NCBI GenBank assembly: GCA_964498065.1
Contig: CAZCFZ010000001.1
Coordinates: 62,001-126,000, forward strand
Length of the DNA: 64,000 nucleotides
From: FEN-1297 sp964498065
GTDB taxonomy: Bacteria > Bacteroidota > Ignavibacteria > Ignavibacteriales > Ignavibacteriaceae
Direction: 5' to 3'
Shown here: positions 19,322 to 29,553 of the stretch, in pieces
How the letters are laid out: each line of letters begins with the position of its first letter
Position numbering within the stretch: position 1 is the stretch's first letter
The notes under the pieces: generated by a model
Told to the model about the DNA's origin: nothing
The model's database searches: none
The model's input: the letters and a program-made list of their open reading frames with translations, nothing else
Program-made: the position numbers and the translations under genes

Positions 19322-21484
19322 CTACCAGGTGCCGGGTGCATTTGGAAATGAAAGGCTTTCATAATATTTCAAAGATTTATCCGGTTTTTCAAGTCCGGCC
19401 GGTATCGGCATTTTTGAAAAAGTCTGGAAGTATAAAACACATGCATTCCTCCACCATACCGCTTCTTTTTCTTCAATCTTTAAATACATTTGTTCATTGC
19501 GCCATTCTTGGCGGTCGATTTTTCCTTTTAAAGAATTCCATATTTTTTGCATTTCTCGTACTCCGTCAACTCCTTTATAATAGTGATAACAAATTTCATC
19601 CCACAGCGAATTACCGGACGGCATTTTATAATCCCATTTTATATGATGAAACCAAAGAAGAAATTTTTGCGGACAGTTTTTAAGCGAAGAAAACTTTTCT
19701 GCAACCGGCGGGAAATATTGAGCAACTGCATTGCTGCCTGATTTTGTACGATCAAAACCTATACCGATGCTGTCTGCTCTATGATAATAAGTAGAGTTCC
19801 AATCCGCGTGAGGCGAATAATCTATCCAAGGCCCGGGACCGTAATGATTATCGTAACCAAAAATCATATTCAAACCGAGCGGATCCATATAATTAACAAC
19901 ATTCTCCCGGGAAGCAAGCATAATTTTTTCAATCGGCTTAATAACATTTACATTGTTTGAAAAAGTCATTCTTATCCATTCGCCGGCAATTTGTTTCGCT
20001 GTAAGAAACGGATTCCAGGCTAATCGTCCGAATGCATACCAGCTTGACTGCCCGAAAATATTTGCAGTCCAGTCACGGTCAGCGCCAATATTTGAAACAC
20101 CTGCAATTCCTGAAATAGAATGATGATCCAATGAGCCGTCAACAATTTTTGCGATTGTAGAGCCTTTGCCTTTTGCATAAGTATCCGAATTGAGGAATTC
20201 TTTAAACAATGTTCCTAAATATACTAGACTAGTTCCCTGCCCTAAGTATTCCATTGTAATTTGAAACTCCGGCATTAAAGGAGTTTTGGGCATCGCGCCA
20301 AATAAAGGGCTGAAGGGCTCGCGCGGCTGAAAATCCAACGGTCCGTTTTTAATTTGAAGCAGCACATTACTGTCAAATTTACCGTCAAGAGGTTTAAAAA
20401 TTTTATACGCTTGTTTAGCACGGTCTTTAGCATTATAAGTATAAACGAAAGCTCTCCACATAACTATACCGTGATAAGGCTTCAAGGCAGCGGCAAGTAC
20501 GTTTGCGCCGTCAGCTTGCGTTCTACCGTAATCGCTTGGACCCGGCAATCCTTCCGAATTAGCCTTAACCAAAAATCCGCCGAAGTCGGGGATAAGCGAA
20601 TAAATCTCTTTCACTTTTTCTTTCCACCATTCTTTTACCTTCGGGTTAAAAGGATCAGCTGTTTTTAATCCGCCTATTTTAATTGGTGCGTCGAAGTTAG
20701 CGCATAAGTATAGATGTATTCCGTATGGACGGAAAACATCCGCCAGTGCTGCAGCCTTAACTAAATACCTGTGTGTAAGAATCAGCGGGTCGGCATTTAC
20801 GTTATTCATCACGGCGCCGTTAATTCCTATCGAAGCTTCAGCACGAGCGTAATCTCGGTAACGCGGCTTTATATAGGTTGGAAGTGTATGCCAGTTCCAG
20901 ATTGAAAATCCTGCGTAGCCTCGTTCGATTGTGCCGTTTAAATTATCCCAATGGTCGAGTATCCTGTATTTAATTTTGGGGAATGAAATAACATTAAGAT
21001 TCGTAATTTGCCTATTCGTCTGTAAAAGTCTTAAAAGTCCAAAGACACCGTATAGAACTCCGATGTCATCATTTGCCGTAATAATAGTTACTTTCTTATT
21101 ATTTATCTCGGAACTAAAAATAATATAACCTTCATTGCCGATTTGTTTAAGCTGTTTTGTTAAATCAATTTTTGCAGGCAAAGACAAATTCTTATAATTT
21201 CCTACAATTAATGTTCCGTTTTCCTTTACGGCTTCGGCTTCAGGTACCTCAGTTCCAAGCAATCCATCCAACCCGATTCGAAGCTCATGTTCGACAGCTT
21301 TTATAGTAGCAGAATTTCCCTTGATTATTTGTTCTTTTAAGAATTCCCTGTATTCTTTTAATTTCTGCTGATTGGAAATCAAATCATATTTCAGCCACAG
21401 CCTGTATCCGTCATCGGCATATGTATAGATGTTGAAGATAAAGACGGATATTAAAAGGGTAAAAATAATAAATGTCTTTCTCAT
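19322..21484 (-). CDS. Exported GH67 alpha-glucuronidase
   Basis: 720 residues, the usual GH67 length. The start at 21484 is chosen because AGGAAG precedes it and a signal peptide follows (MRKTFIIFTLLISVFIFNIY); the open frame continues upstream to 21688 without these features. It removes (4-O-methyl-)glucuronic acid from the end of xylo-oligosaccharides. The three catalytic carboxylates are visible: the general acid Glu311 in KANSEGLPGPSDYG, Asp384 in NGPLDFQPREPFSPLF and Glu412 in EFQITMEY. Their spacing (73 and 28 residues) equals that known for the Cellvibrio enzyme. It is 283 bp downstream of an unknown gene and has no xylanase neighbour here. Confidence 0.95.
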   Translation of the reverse strand: MRKTFIIFTLLISVFIFNIYTYADDGYRLWLKYDLISNQQKLKEYREFLKEQIIKGNSATIKAVEHELRIGLDGLLGTEVPEAEAVKENGTLIVGNYKNLSLPAKIDLTKQLKQIGNEGYIIFSSEINNKKVTIITANDDIGVLYGVFGLLRLLQTNRQITNLNVISFPKIKYRILDHWDNLNGTIERGYAGFSIWNWHTLPTYIKPRYRDYARAEASIGINGAVMNNVNADPLILTHRYLVKAAALADVFRPYGIHLYLCANFDAPIKIGGLKTADPFNPKVKEWWKEKVKEIYSLIPDFGGFLVKANSEGLPGPSDYGRTQADGANVLAAALKPYHGIVMWRAFVYTYNAKDRAKQAYKIFKPLDGKFDSNVLLQIKNGPLDFQPREPFSPLFGAMPKTPLMPEFQITMEYLGQGTSLVYLGTLFKEFLNSDTYAKGKGSTIAKIVDGSLDHHSISGIAGVSNIGADRDWTANIFGQSSWYAFGRLAWNPFLTAKQIAGEWIRMTFSNNVNVIKPIEKIMLASRENVVNYMDPLGLNMIFGYDNHYGPGPWIDYSPHADWNSTYYHRADSIGIGFDRTKSGSNAVAQYFPPVAEKFSSLKNCPQKFLLWFHHIKWDYKMPSGNSLWDEICYHYYKGVDGVREMQKIWNSLKGKIDRQEWRNEQMYLKIEEKEAVWWRNACVLYFQTFSKMPIPAGLEKPDKSLKYYESLSFPNAPGTW

Positions 21485-21767
21485 CCTGCTTCCTAATTTT
21501 TTATTCAAAGTTACCCATTTTAATTTAAACAGACCAATCTTTTTATTAATGAAATCGTAAGAATAATTGTAAAAGCTTTTATTACCGCTGACTAAAATCT
21601 CAGAAGGAATTTGTAAATTATGCAAGTTATTTAAGTCTTCTCGCAATTTCAAAATGTCGGGGAAAAACCCGCCATCCCCGAAAGTCAATGAATGTTAATA
21701 ACACCCCATCTGTATGTGAGCAACACGGCAATTTAAAATAATACGGGGAAGCTGACCTGACTGCTTG

Positions 21768-22052
21768 TTAAGAAATACCGTATTTTCCTTTTTGCCTGAA
21801 TAAAGCCTGAATATATTTTGAATCTTCCTTCGGTTTGAATATTTGGATTAGCTCCCATGATTTGTCATAGTTTTCCAGTCCCTGCTGAAGCCTTTTAATT
21901 TTTTCTTCAACCGTCCAGATTTCGGTATCAGGTTCCCACCTGAAAGATTCAACCCTGTAATTAAATTGTCTTTTCTTCCCGTTTATTTTAACTTCTATTT
22001 CTGCAATCTGTTTATCCAAAAAATCCGGCAGAGGAATACTTATTTCTTTCAT
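21768..22052 (-). CDS. Unknown 94-residue soluble protein
   Basis: The start is set at the ATG at 22052, preceded by AAAGGGAAC; an in-frame ATG ten codons upstream lacks a site. The product opens MKEISIPLPDFLDKQIAEIEVKINGKKRQF and contains VEEKIKRLQQGLENYD (a probable helix) and a basic C-terminus. No membrane segment or signal peptide is present. I do not recognise the family. It lies just past the decayed end of the large permease array. Confidence 0.6.
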   Translation of the reverse strand: MKEISIPLPDFLDKQIAEIEVKINGKKRQFNYRVESFRWEPDTEIWTVEEKIKRLQQGLENYDKSWELIQIFKPKEDSKYIQALFRQKGKYGIS

Positions 22053-22194
22053 GTCTGTTCCCTTTCTTTTTATCACCTTCACATTACAATGATTTTATTT
22101 CTGCTTAAGTTTCTATATCTTCCACCGGAAACGCAACTAGGTCTATTTAAAATGCAAATACTTCCGTTACATTCAAACGAAACCGGCGGTTTCT

Positions 22195-22242
22195 TTATTC
22201 ATATCTTAAACTCTCAATCCCGATCCATCTCGATCTCGTCAT
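22195..22242 (-). pseudogene. Isolated C-terminal tail of a permease gene
   Basis: The codons for IESLRYE followed by TAA at 22195-22197 match the end of the permease paralogues (PVESLRYE). The preceding in-frame codons (ATG at 22242, then TRSRWIG) do not resemble the family, so only the last seven or so codons survive. It lies 7 bp beyond the collapsed gene at 22250-22348, in the position of one more tandem copy. Confidence 0.55.
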
Positions 22243-22249
22243 TGCAATA

Positions 22250-22348
22250 CTACTCGTATTTTAATGGTTCGACAGGATTTGCTTTTGCTGCTCTTATTTT
22301 ATATTCGGATAATGTTATAAAGGCTATTTTAAAATAATTTTTTAGCAT
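22250..22348 (-). pseudogene. Permease gene collapsed to 32 codons by internal deletion
   Basis: An intact small ORF whose first ten codons, MLKNYFKIAF, equal the start of copy 1 and whose last residues, AAKANPVEPLKYE, match the permease tail (AATANPVESLRYE). Between them are only nine codons (ITLSEYKIR), so some 750 codons are missing. It keeps an AAGGAAAG ribosome-binding site and sits 11 bp after the stop of the preceding permease, the spacing used between intact copies. It may still be translated as a short peptide, but it cannot form a transporter. Confidence 0.8.
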
Positions 22349-22359
22349 AAACTTTCCTT

Positions 22360-24714
22360 TTATTCATATCTAAGTGATTTTACCGGGTTTGCTGTTGCTA
22401 CTTTTACCGCTCTTAATGAAATAATTATCAAAGATGTAAATACTAGCAAAAATGTAACGATTAAAAAGGGCTATATGTTTAAATTAAGTCTAAATGCAAA
22501 AGCTTGCAGCCATTTGTTCATGCCAAACCAAACAATAGGCCAGGAGAATATACTTGCAAGCAAGACAAGAATAATAAACTCTCTAAATATTATTGTAATA
22601 ATTGAGCTGACAGATGCACCAAGTATTTTACGTATTCCAATCTCTTTTGTCTTTTTAATTGTGCTGATAGAAGCAAGCCCAAAGAGTCCAAGGAATGCGA
22701 TAACAATTGCCAGACCTGAAAAGATACCAAATAAAGAAGCAAGTTTGGTCTCCGATCTATAAAGTAATTCTAAATGCTTATCATAGAATGAATATTCGTA
22801 AGGACTTTGCGGAAAAACTTTCTTCCAAGAATTTTTTATATAATTTAAAGCCGGAGCAACTTTATTTGCTTTAATTCGAATAATAATAAAATTTAATTCA
22901 TTGGGGTCGATTACTATAAAAAGCGGTTTTATTTTTTCATGAAGATTTTTGTAATTAAAATTTCTTACGATACCTATTACTGTTCCGTCGCCACAGTAAC
23001 TTTTCAATTCTTTCCCTATGGGATTTTTCCAGCCGATTTTTTCTACAGCGGATTGATTAAGGATATAAGCTTTCTTGATAACTGTTCCATACTTTGTAGA
23101 AAAGTCCCGTCCTTCAAGCAATTTTATTTTAAAAGTTTTAATAAAGTCAAAGTCTGCAATAATAAAATCCATTGTTTTATCGTAACCGCTATTCTTCCAT
23201 TCTATGGAAGTATAAGCAGTTACATCACCAGGCAGGACAGAAGAAGCTGTAACAGAAGAAATATCAACATTCTTAAGTAATGTATTTTTAAGTACCTGGT
23301 AATGTTTCCGCGTGTATTCTTCCCTTAACGGAAGAACGACAATATTTTCTTTATCTAGCCCTAATTTTTTATTTTGGATATAATTAAGCTGCCTGGAAAT
23401 TATAACCGAAGATATTATTATTCCTGTCGATATAAGAAATTGAAAAACAAAAAGTACTTTTATTATAAATGAACTGGAAAAATTATTAAATGGAGTTGCT
23501 CTAAATATTTGAGACGGGTTAAAAGAAGCTAGTAAAAATGCCGGATAACTTCCTGCAATTAAGCCGACTGCCAGTAACGATAGAACAATTACACCTATTA
23601 AATCGAAATTGCTTAAAAAGCCCAATGAGAGTTTTAGATTTAAAATTGAATTGATAGCCGGTAAAAATAATTCGGCTATCACAACTGCAAGCAGCAATGA
23701 GAATAAGGTAACAAGACTTGATTCCAAGATAAACTGTTTAAACAAATTGATTTTATTAGCACCTAGAACTTTTCTTACTCCAACTTCGTTTATACGATAA
23801 GAATAGCGAGCCGTAAGAATATTCATGTAATTTATGCATGCCATCAACAGCACTAAAACTGCAATAGCAGAAAATATATAGATATATCTTACATCACCAT
23901 TTGGTTCAATCTCCCCGCCGATATCCGAATAAAGATGAATTGAAGAAAGCGGTTGAAGTTTAAAAGTCGGCTTCCACGCAGAATATAAGCCCATTCCATA
24001 ATATTTTTTAAGAAATGGAATTGACTTATTTTCGATCAACTCTGATGATTGCTTATTTTTCAATAACAGATAAGTATATACGAATGTATTTAGTTTGTTT
24101 TTAAAAAAATCATTTCCATAAAAGTCTTGTGCACTTGCCATTGAAATTAAAAAGTCAAAATGGAAATGGGAGTTTGCCGGAACATTTTTCAAAACGCCGG
24201 TTACTTTAAGATTATATTTATTGTCGTATCTTATTATTTTTCCTATTGCTTCTTTATCTCCAAAATATTTTTGTGCAGTTTGCTGTGTTACAAGAACAGT
24301 TAACGGCTCTGTTAAAATTGTATTCGGATTTCCTTCAACAATTGGAAAGGTAAATACATTTAATATGGAAGGATCTGCTAAAAACACTCTGCCTTCATAA
24401 AACTTTTTATTTCCGCTGCTTATTAGTACTTTATTTGATTTATGAATCCTTACAGTATTGATAATATTATTAGGAAATTCATTTTTTAATGCAGATGCTA
24501 GCGGGGCGGGAGTACTAGCATATTTATTGCTAATTACACGATAAATATTTTTGTAATTTTTATTATACTTATCATAACTCAATTGGTTTTGGACATATAG
24601 AAAAATAATCAGACAACTTGCTATTCCAAATGACAATCCTATAATATTTATAATAGAATATGTTTTGTATTTTAATAAACTTCGGACAGCAATTTTCAAA
24701 TAATTTTTCAACAT
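22360..24714 (-). pseudogene. MacB/FtsX-type ABC permease with in-frame nonsense codon, copy 5
   Basis: The reading frame would encode 784 residues from the ATG at 24714 to a TAA at 22360-22362, ending KVATANPVKSLRYE. A single TAG at 22471-22473 (codon 748) interrupts it after RLNLNI. In the paralogues this column is Trp (RINLNWW, TEINWWI, NISLWIL), so one TGG-to-TAG change explains it. The truncated product (747 residues) would lack the last helix and the conserved tail. Coupling motifs NEVGVRKVLGAN and KEIGIRKILGAS are both upstream of the stop and intact. The codons after the stop still read as a good permease C-terminus, so the change looks recent. Readthrough or a truncated functional protein are alternatives. 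Confidence 0.82.
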
Positions 24715-24726
24715 AATTTTTCTCTT

Positions 24727-27072
24727 TTATTCATACCTCAAAGATTTTACCGGATTTGCTGTTGCCGCTTTAATTGCCTGAAAACTTACTGTAAATAATG
24801 CCGTTAAAAAGGTAATTCCGCCGGCTAGCACTAAAATCCATAAACTAATATTGATTCTATAAGCGAAATCCTGCAGCCATTTATTTAATACGAAATACGC
24901 TATAGGCCACGCAAATAAATTTGCCAGTAAAACATATTTGGTAAATTCTTTAGCTAATAAAATGATAATACCGGAAACTTTCGCTCCAAGTACTTTACGG
25001 ATACCGACCTCTTTAGTACGCTGTTCCGCAGTGAATGAAGCAAGTCCAAACATTCCCAGACAAGCAATAAACAAAGCCAGAATACTAAATATATTAATTA
25101 ATTTACCCGCTTTTTGATCAGAGTTATACAGTTTATTAATCTGCTCGTTAAGAAAGCTGTACTCAAAAGGAAATTCAGGCGCAATATTATTCCATGTTCC
25201 TTCTAATGAATTAATTGTCTTATTTAGATTTCCCGGTTTAATTCTAACCAACAATTGTTTTATCTCGGCCGGATCAAAATAAATTATTAAAGGTTCTATT
25301 TTAGAATGAAGGGAAGAAAAATTAAAATCTTTCATAATCCCTATTATTTTAAGGCCAAGAATCTTTTTCCCGACTGGCGATTTCATGTCCATAGCTTTAA
25401 CTGCAGCTTGATTGATAATACAGCCGTCCGCAGTATCCGTCTTCAGAGAAAAATATCTTCCTTTTGCCATTTTAATCTGCATTGTTTTTGCAAAATCATA
25501 ATCGGCAGAAAGTCTGTAAATTAGAAATTTCGAGTTAGTATTACGCCCTTCCCAATCACTTACATCCGTAGAGCTTAATATACCGGCAGGGGGATAAGAA
25601 ACACCCGATATACTGATTACCTGCCGGTCTTTTTGTAATTCATTTTTTATTACACTTATCTTTTGGTTTAAATCCCCTTGAAGCTTAATGCATAGTACAT
25701 GCTCTTTATTATATCCTAAATTTTTGTTTTCAAGGAAGTGTAATTGCCGGCTAATAACAACAGTACCTGTAATTAAAATTATAGTTAAAACAAATTGAAA
25801 AGTGACCAGAAGTTTGCGGAAATTTTTATTGCTTAATCCAAAGTTAAACCGTCCCTTCAATACTTTAACCGGTTTAAATGCTGACAAAAAAAGAGCCGGA
25901 TAAATCCCGGAAATAATTCCGGTAAATACCGTTACTCCTAAAATAAGAAAAAGTATCTCCGCATCATTCTGAAATTTAAAAGTCAGTTCGCTACCCGAAA
26001 TCGAATTGACTAGAGGCAGCAAATCTAATATTAGTATTATTGAAATTATAAGAGAAACAAAAGAATACGTAATTGATTCGAGAAAGAATTGGAAAATAAT
26101 TTCTTTTCTTTTTGCGCCGATTACTTTTCTAATTCCGATTTCTTTTGCTCTTTTGCCAGCACGTGCTGTAGACAAATTCATAAAATTGATACATGCAAGC
26201 AGCAGAATTAAAAAGGCAATAATGGAAAATGTATAAACTTGTGTTATATCTCCGGTACCCCCAATCCCCCATATATTTGATGAATAAAGATGAATGTCCG
26301 GAACAGGCTGTAACGAAATAGTGATAGGATCATTTTTATCGTTTTGTATGATAGTATTTCTTATTTTTTTCGAAACCTCCCGATAGTCTGCACCTTTTGC
26401 AAGCAATACATAAGTCGTATGAGCAAAACTGTTCCATCCATTTATAGTATAACCAAAATTTTTAATTGCTTTGAACGGAAGCAGGAAATCGATTTTTAGA
26501 TGTGAATTAGCCGGAATATTTTTAATAATACCTGTTACAATAAAATCATATTGATTATTTACACGTAATGTTTTTCCAACAGGATTATTATTGCCGAAAT
26601 ATTTTTCTGCCGTTTTTTCAGTCAGAACAATTGAGGATACGCCCGATAATGCATTACTGCTGTTTCCGCTTACAAATGACAGTGAAAACATTTTTAAAAA
26701 AGACGGATCGACAAACATTATATTATTTTCATCGAATCTTTTATTCCCATATTGTATAACTAAGTTCTTAACATTTCTTAACCTTGCAGAATTTATTATA
26801 TCAGAATATTCACTAACTAAGTACGGAGCGAGCGAAGGCGGATTCATGCTAAAAAGGGTTTCCTCGCCGCTTGCATATTTCTCGGAATCGGTTACCCTAT
26901 ATAGTCTATCGGCATCCGGATAAAAACGGTCGTAGCTCAATTGATATTGGACCCATAAAAGTATCAATAAAGTACAAGCCATGCCGATAGATAAGCCGAA
27001 AATATTTATGAAAGAATATCCTTTATTCTTAAAGAAATTTCTATATGCTATTTTGTAATAATTTGTAATCAT
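24727..27072 (-). CDS. MacB/FtsX-type ABC permease, copy 6
   Basis: 781 residues with the head ITNYYKIAYRNFFKNK and the tail ATANPVKSLRYE. Coupling motifs are KEIGIRKVIGAK and KEVGIRKVLGAK. At the column where copy 5 has a stop, this copy reads ISLWIL, keeping the Trp. It is 12 bp upstream of copy 5 and 34 bp downstream of copy 7. Confidence 0.88.
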   Translation of the reverse strand: MITNYYKIAYRNFFKNKGYSFINIFGLSIGMACTLLILLWVQYQLSYDRFYPDADRLYRVTDSEKYASGEETLFSMNPPSLAPYLVSEYSDIINSARLRNVKNLVIQYGNKRFDENNIMFVDPSFLKMFSLSFVSGNSSNALSGVSSIVLTEKTAEKYFGNNNPVGKTLRVNNQYDFIVTGIIKNIPANSHLKIDFLLPFKAIKNFGYTINGWNSFAHTTYVLLAKGADYREVSKKIRNTIIQNDKNDPITISLQPVPDIHLYSSNIWGIGGTGDITQVYTFSIIAFLILLLACINFMNLSTARAGKRAKEIGIRKVIGAKRKEIIFQFFLESITYSFVSLIISIILILDLLPLVNSISGSELTFKFQNDAEILFLILGVTVFTGIISGIYPALFLSAFKPVKVLKGRFNFGLSNKNFRKLLVTFQFVLTIILITGTVVISRQLHFLENKNLGYNKEHVLCIKLQGDLNQKISVIKNELQKDRQVISISGVSYPPAGILSSTDVSDWEGRNTNSKFLIYRLSADYDFAKTMQIKMAKGRYFSLKTDTADGCIINQAAVKAMDMKSPVGKKILGLKIIGIMKDFNFSSLHSKIEPLIIYFDPAEIKQLLVRIKPGNLNKTINSLEGTWNNIAPEFPFEYSFLNEQINKLYNSDQKAGKLINIFSILALFIACLGMFGLASFTAEQRTKEVGIRKVLGAKVSGIIILLAKEFTKYVLLANLFAWPIAYFVLNKWLQDFAYRINISLWILVLAGGITFLTALFTVSFQAIKAATANPVKSLRYE

Positions 27073-27106
27073 AATATGTCGGTTTCCTATTTAATAATTT
27101 TCTAGT

Positions 27107-29482
27107 TTATTCATATCTCAAACTCTTAACAGGGTTTGCAGTTGCGGCTTTAATTGCCTGGAAACCAATAGTTATTAAAGCAATTACTAAAGCAATTCCG
27201 GCAGATAAAGCAAACAGCCACCAACTCAATTCAATTTTATATGCGAATGTCTGCAGCCATCTATTCATGAAGTAATATGCTAACGGCCAGGCAATTATAT
27301 TTGCTATTAAAATCCATTTAGTAAAATCTTTAATAAATAGAGAAACTATGCTTTTTACCGACGCGCCTAAAACCTTACGCACTCCAATTTCTTTCGTTTT
27401 TGCTTCCGTCATGAATAAAGTCAAACCGTATAAACCAAGACATGCAATTAATATTGCGAAAATTGAGAAATATGATAAAAGTGTTTCTGTCCTCTGTTCG
27501 GCACGATATTGTGCATCGATATATTGGTCAAGGAAATAAAAATTAAATGGGGCAGATGAAGATACATCTTTCCATATTTTTTCGACAGAAGATACGGAGT
27601 TTTTTAAATTGCCCGGTTTAAGCCGGATACTTAATATACGAAGTCTTGCATTCTGCTTTTCATTAGGCTTAACGATTACTAAAGGATCAATTTTTTTATG
27701 AAACGAACTGAAATGAAAATCTTTAACGACTCCTATTATCTTCCCGACTCTATTCCCTAGCTTGAATTCTTTACCAATTGGAGAAGTTTTTCCCATTAGT
27801 TTTGCTGCTGTTTCATTTAGAACAAAATTATTGGAATCGCTTGCTGAAAATTCAGGTAAGAAAAATCTGCCTTCCTTTAATGTCAATTTATATGTTGAGG
27901 CTAAATCTTGATCTGCATGTAATCTTGTTATTGCTTGATTTGTTTCTCTTGTCTTGCCTTTCCAAAAAAATGAAGTAGTGCTTGATAAACTGCGGTCATC
28001 TACCGGTTCGCTTGCACATGAACTGACTACACTTGGGTCATTAGATAGTTCGCTTTTTAAAGCATCAATTTGCGTGTAACTAAAACCGTTTAGAGGTACA
28101 CAAAGTATATTTTCTTTATTATAACCAAGCTTTCCGTTTTCAACGAAGCTCAATTGCTTTGTAACCACTAAAGTACAGATTATCAAGCCAATTAAAAGAG
28201 AAAATTGAAATACTATTAATCCCTTTCTTACACTTAATGACTTGTTACCTTTAAATGTTTCTCCTTTAAAAATTCTTACCGGATTATATGATGAAAGAAA
28301 CAATGCAGGATAATATGCCGAAATTATCCCGGTAAGAATCATTATTAAAAATAAACCTCCTACTAAATTTAAATTGGACCAGTTAAGTGATAAATTTTTT
28401 CCGGTTAAATTATTCATAAAGGGCATAAATAATTCAGCCAGGACGATTGCAATTCCCATAGATATAAACACAAATATGAAAGTTTCCCAGATAAAAGAAT
28501 TTATTAGCTGTAATCTGCCTGCTCCAATTACTTTTTTTATTCCAACTTCTTTGCTGCGTTTGAAAGACATTGCTGTAGAAAGATTAATGTAATTTGCACA
28601 AGCAATAATTAAAATCAGCAAAGCAATAACTATTACAATGTAAACATCTGTTATATCCCCGTGAATAGCTAAATCATGGATTCCGGAAGAAAAAAGATGA
28701 ATATCTTTTAAATCCTGCAGCTTAAAATTCAATGCGCTTTGTTGGCTTTGCGGGAAATAAACTTTAAAAGTATTTGTAATTTTTTGTTCCAAAGATTTTA
28801 CGGAAGTATTTGGTTTTAGAACTACATAAGTCCGCGGCCAAAAACTTCCCCATGATAACATGTTGGGAAATCTTTTATTTAAAAGACTCATGGAAACAAA
28901 TGCTTGACGTTGGAAATGAGTGTTTTGAGGTAAGTCTTTTATTATTCCTGTTACTCTTAAATTATATTTAGTATTAACTAAATCAAATGTAACAATTTTA
29001 CCAACTGCTTTTTTTTCGCCGAAATATTTTTTTGCAAATGATTCGGTAACTACGAGTGAATTTGGAGTTGATAATGCGGTTTCTCTATTACCTTCAACAA
29101 AAGGGAAATTAAAAATGTTGAAGAACTTATTGTCGGTAAACGCGGCATGTTCATTAAATGTTTTGCCTTTATATTTAAAAAGGAAATCTTCATTAACATA
29201 TCCGTAATCCGTTACATCTGTAATTTCAGGAAATTTTTCTTTTAATTCTGGAGCCATTAATTCAGATGTTGAAGTCGAATATGATTTATCAATTCCCTGC
29301 AGCACTAAATGAATATTATCCGCATTCTTAAAAAACCTATCATAGCTGAATTCATTTTCTACCCAAAGCAAAACTAAAATTATACAAGACATACCTATAG
29401 CAAGACCTGATAGATTTATTAATGTATAGGCTTTGTTTTTGAATAAATTTCTAAAAGTTATTTTCAAAAAGCTTTTAAACAT
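27107..29482 (-). CDS. MacB/FtsX-type ABC permease, copy 7
   Basis: 791 residues. I start at the ATG at 29482 because it gives the conserved head MFKSFLKITFRNLFKNK; an in-frame ATG five codons upstream adds GDII and lacks family support. Coupling motifs are KEVGIKKVIGAG (Lys for the first Arg) and KEIGVRKVLGAS. The 71-bp spacer before it contains repeat A. Confidence 0.88.
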   Translation of the reverse strand: MFKSFLKITFRNLFKNKAYTLINLSGLAIGMSCIILVLLWVENEFSYDRFFKNADNIHLVLQGIDKSYSTSTSELMAPELKEKFPEITDVTDYGYVNEDFLFKYKGKTFNEHAAFTDNKFFNIFNFPFVEGNRETALSTPNSLVVTESFAKKYFGEKKAVGKIVTFDLVNTKYNLRVTGIIKDLPQNTHFQRQAFVSMSLLNKRFPNMLSWGSFWPRTYVVLKPNTSVKSLEQKITNTFKVYFPQSQQSALNFKLQDLKDIHLFSSGIHDLAIHGDITDVYIVIVIALLILIIACANYINLSTAMSFKRSKEVGIKKVIGAGRLQLINSFIWETFIFVFISMGIAIVLAELFMPFMNNLTGKNLSLNWSNLNLVGGLFLIMILTGIISAYYPALFLSSYNPVRIFKGETFKGNKSLSVRKGLIVFQFSLLIGLIICTLVVTKQLSFVENGKLGYNKENILCVPLNGFSYTQIDALKSELSNDPSVVSSCASEPVDDRSLSSTTSFFWKGKTRETNQAITRLHADQDLASTYKLTLKEGRFFLPEFSASDSNNFVLNETAAKLMGKTSPIGKEFKLGNRVGKIIGVVKDFHFSSFHKKIDPLVIVKPNEKQNARLRILSIRLKPGNLKNSVSSVEKIWKDVSSSAPFNFYFLDQYIDAQYRAEQRTETLLSYFSIFAILIACLGLYGLTLFMTEAKTKEIGVRKVLGASVKSIVSLFIKDFTKWILIANIIAWPLAYYFMNRWLQTFAYKIELSWWLFALSAGIALVIALITIGFQAIKAATANPVKSLRYE

Positions 29483-29490
29483 AATTATAT

Positions 29491-29549
29491 CTCCCAAATA
29501 TTTGAACGCCGGAAAGCAAACAGCTCAACCGGCGCTCATGGCTAACGGA
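29491..29549. repeat. Spacer repeat A, copy 1
   Basis: About 60 bp, roughly 85 percent identical to 32019-32079 by eye. The final 20-odd bases, including CCGGCGCTCATGGCTAACGG, are identical. It contains an inverted repeat CGCCGG...CCGGCG able to form a hairpin between two permease ORFs. The two copies flank copy 8 in direct orientation. Confidence 0.75.
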
Positions 29550-29553
29550 ATCT

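Noticed and set aside
21485..21688. N-terminal extension of the alpha-glucuronidase frame
   Set aside because: The downstream ATG has a good ribosome-binding site and is followed at once by a signal peptide; the 68 extra residues show no family similarity.
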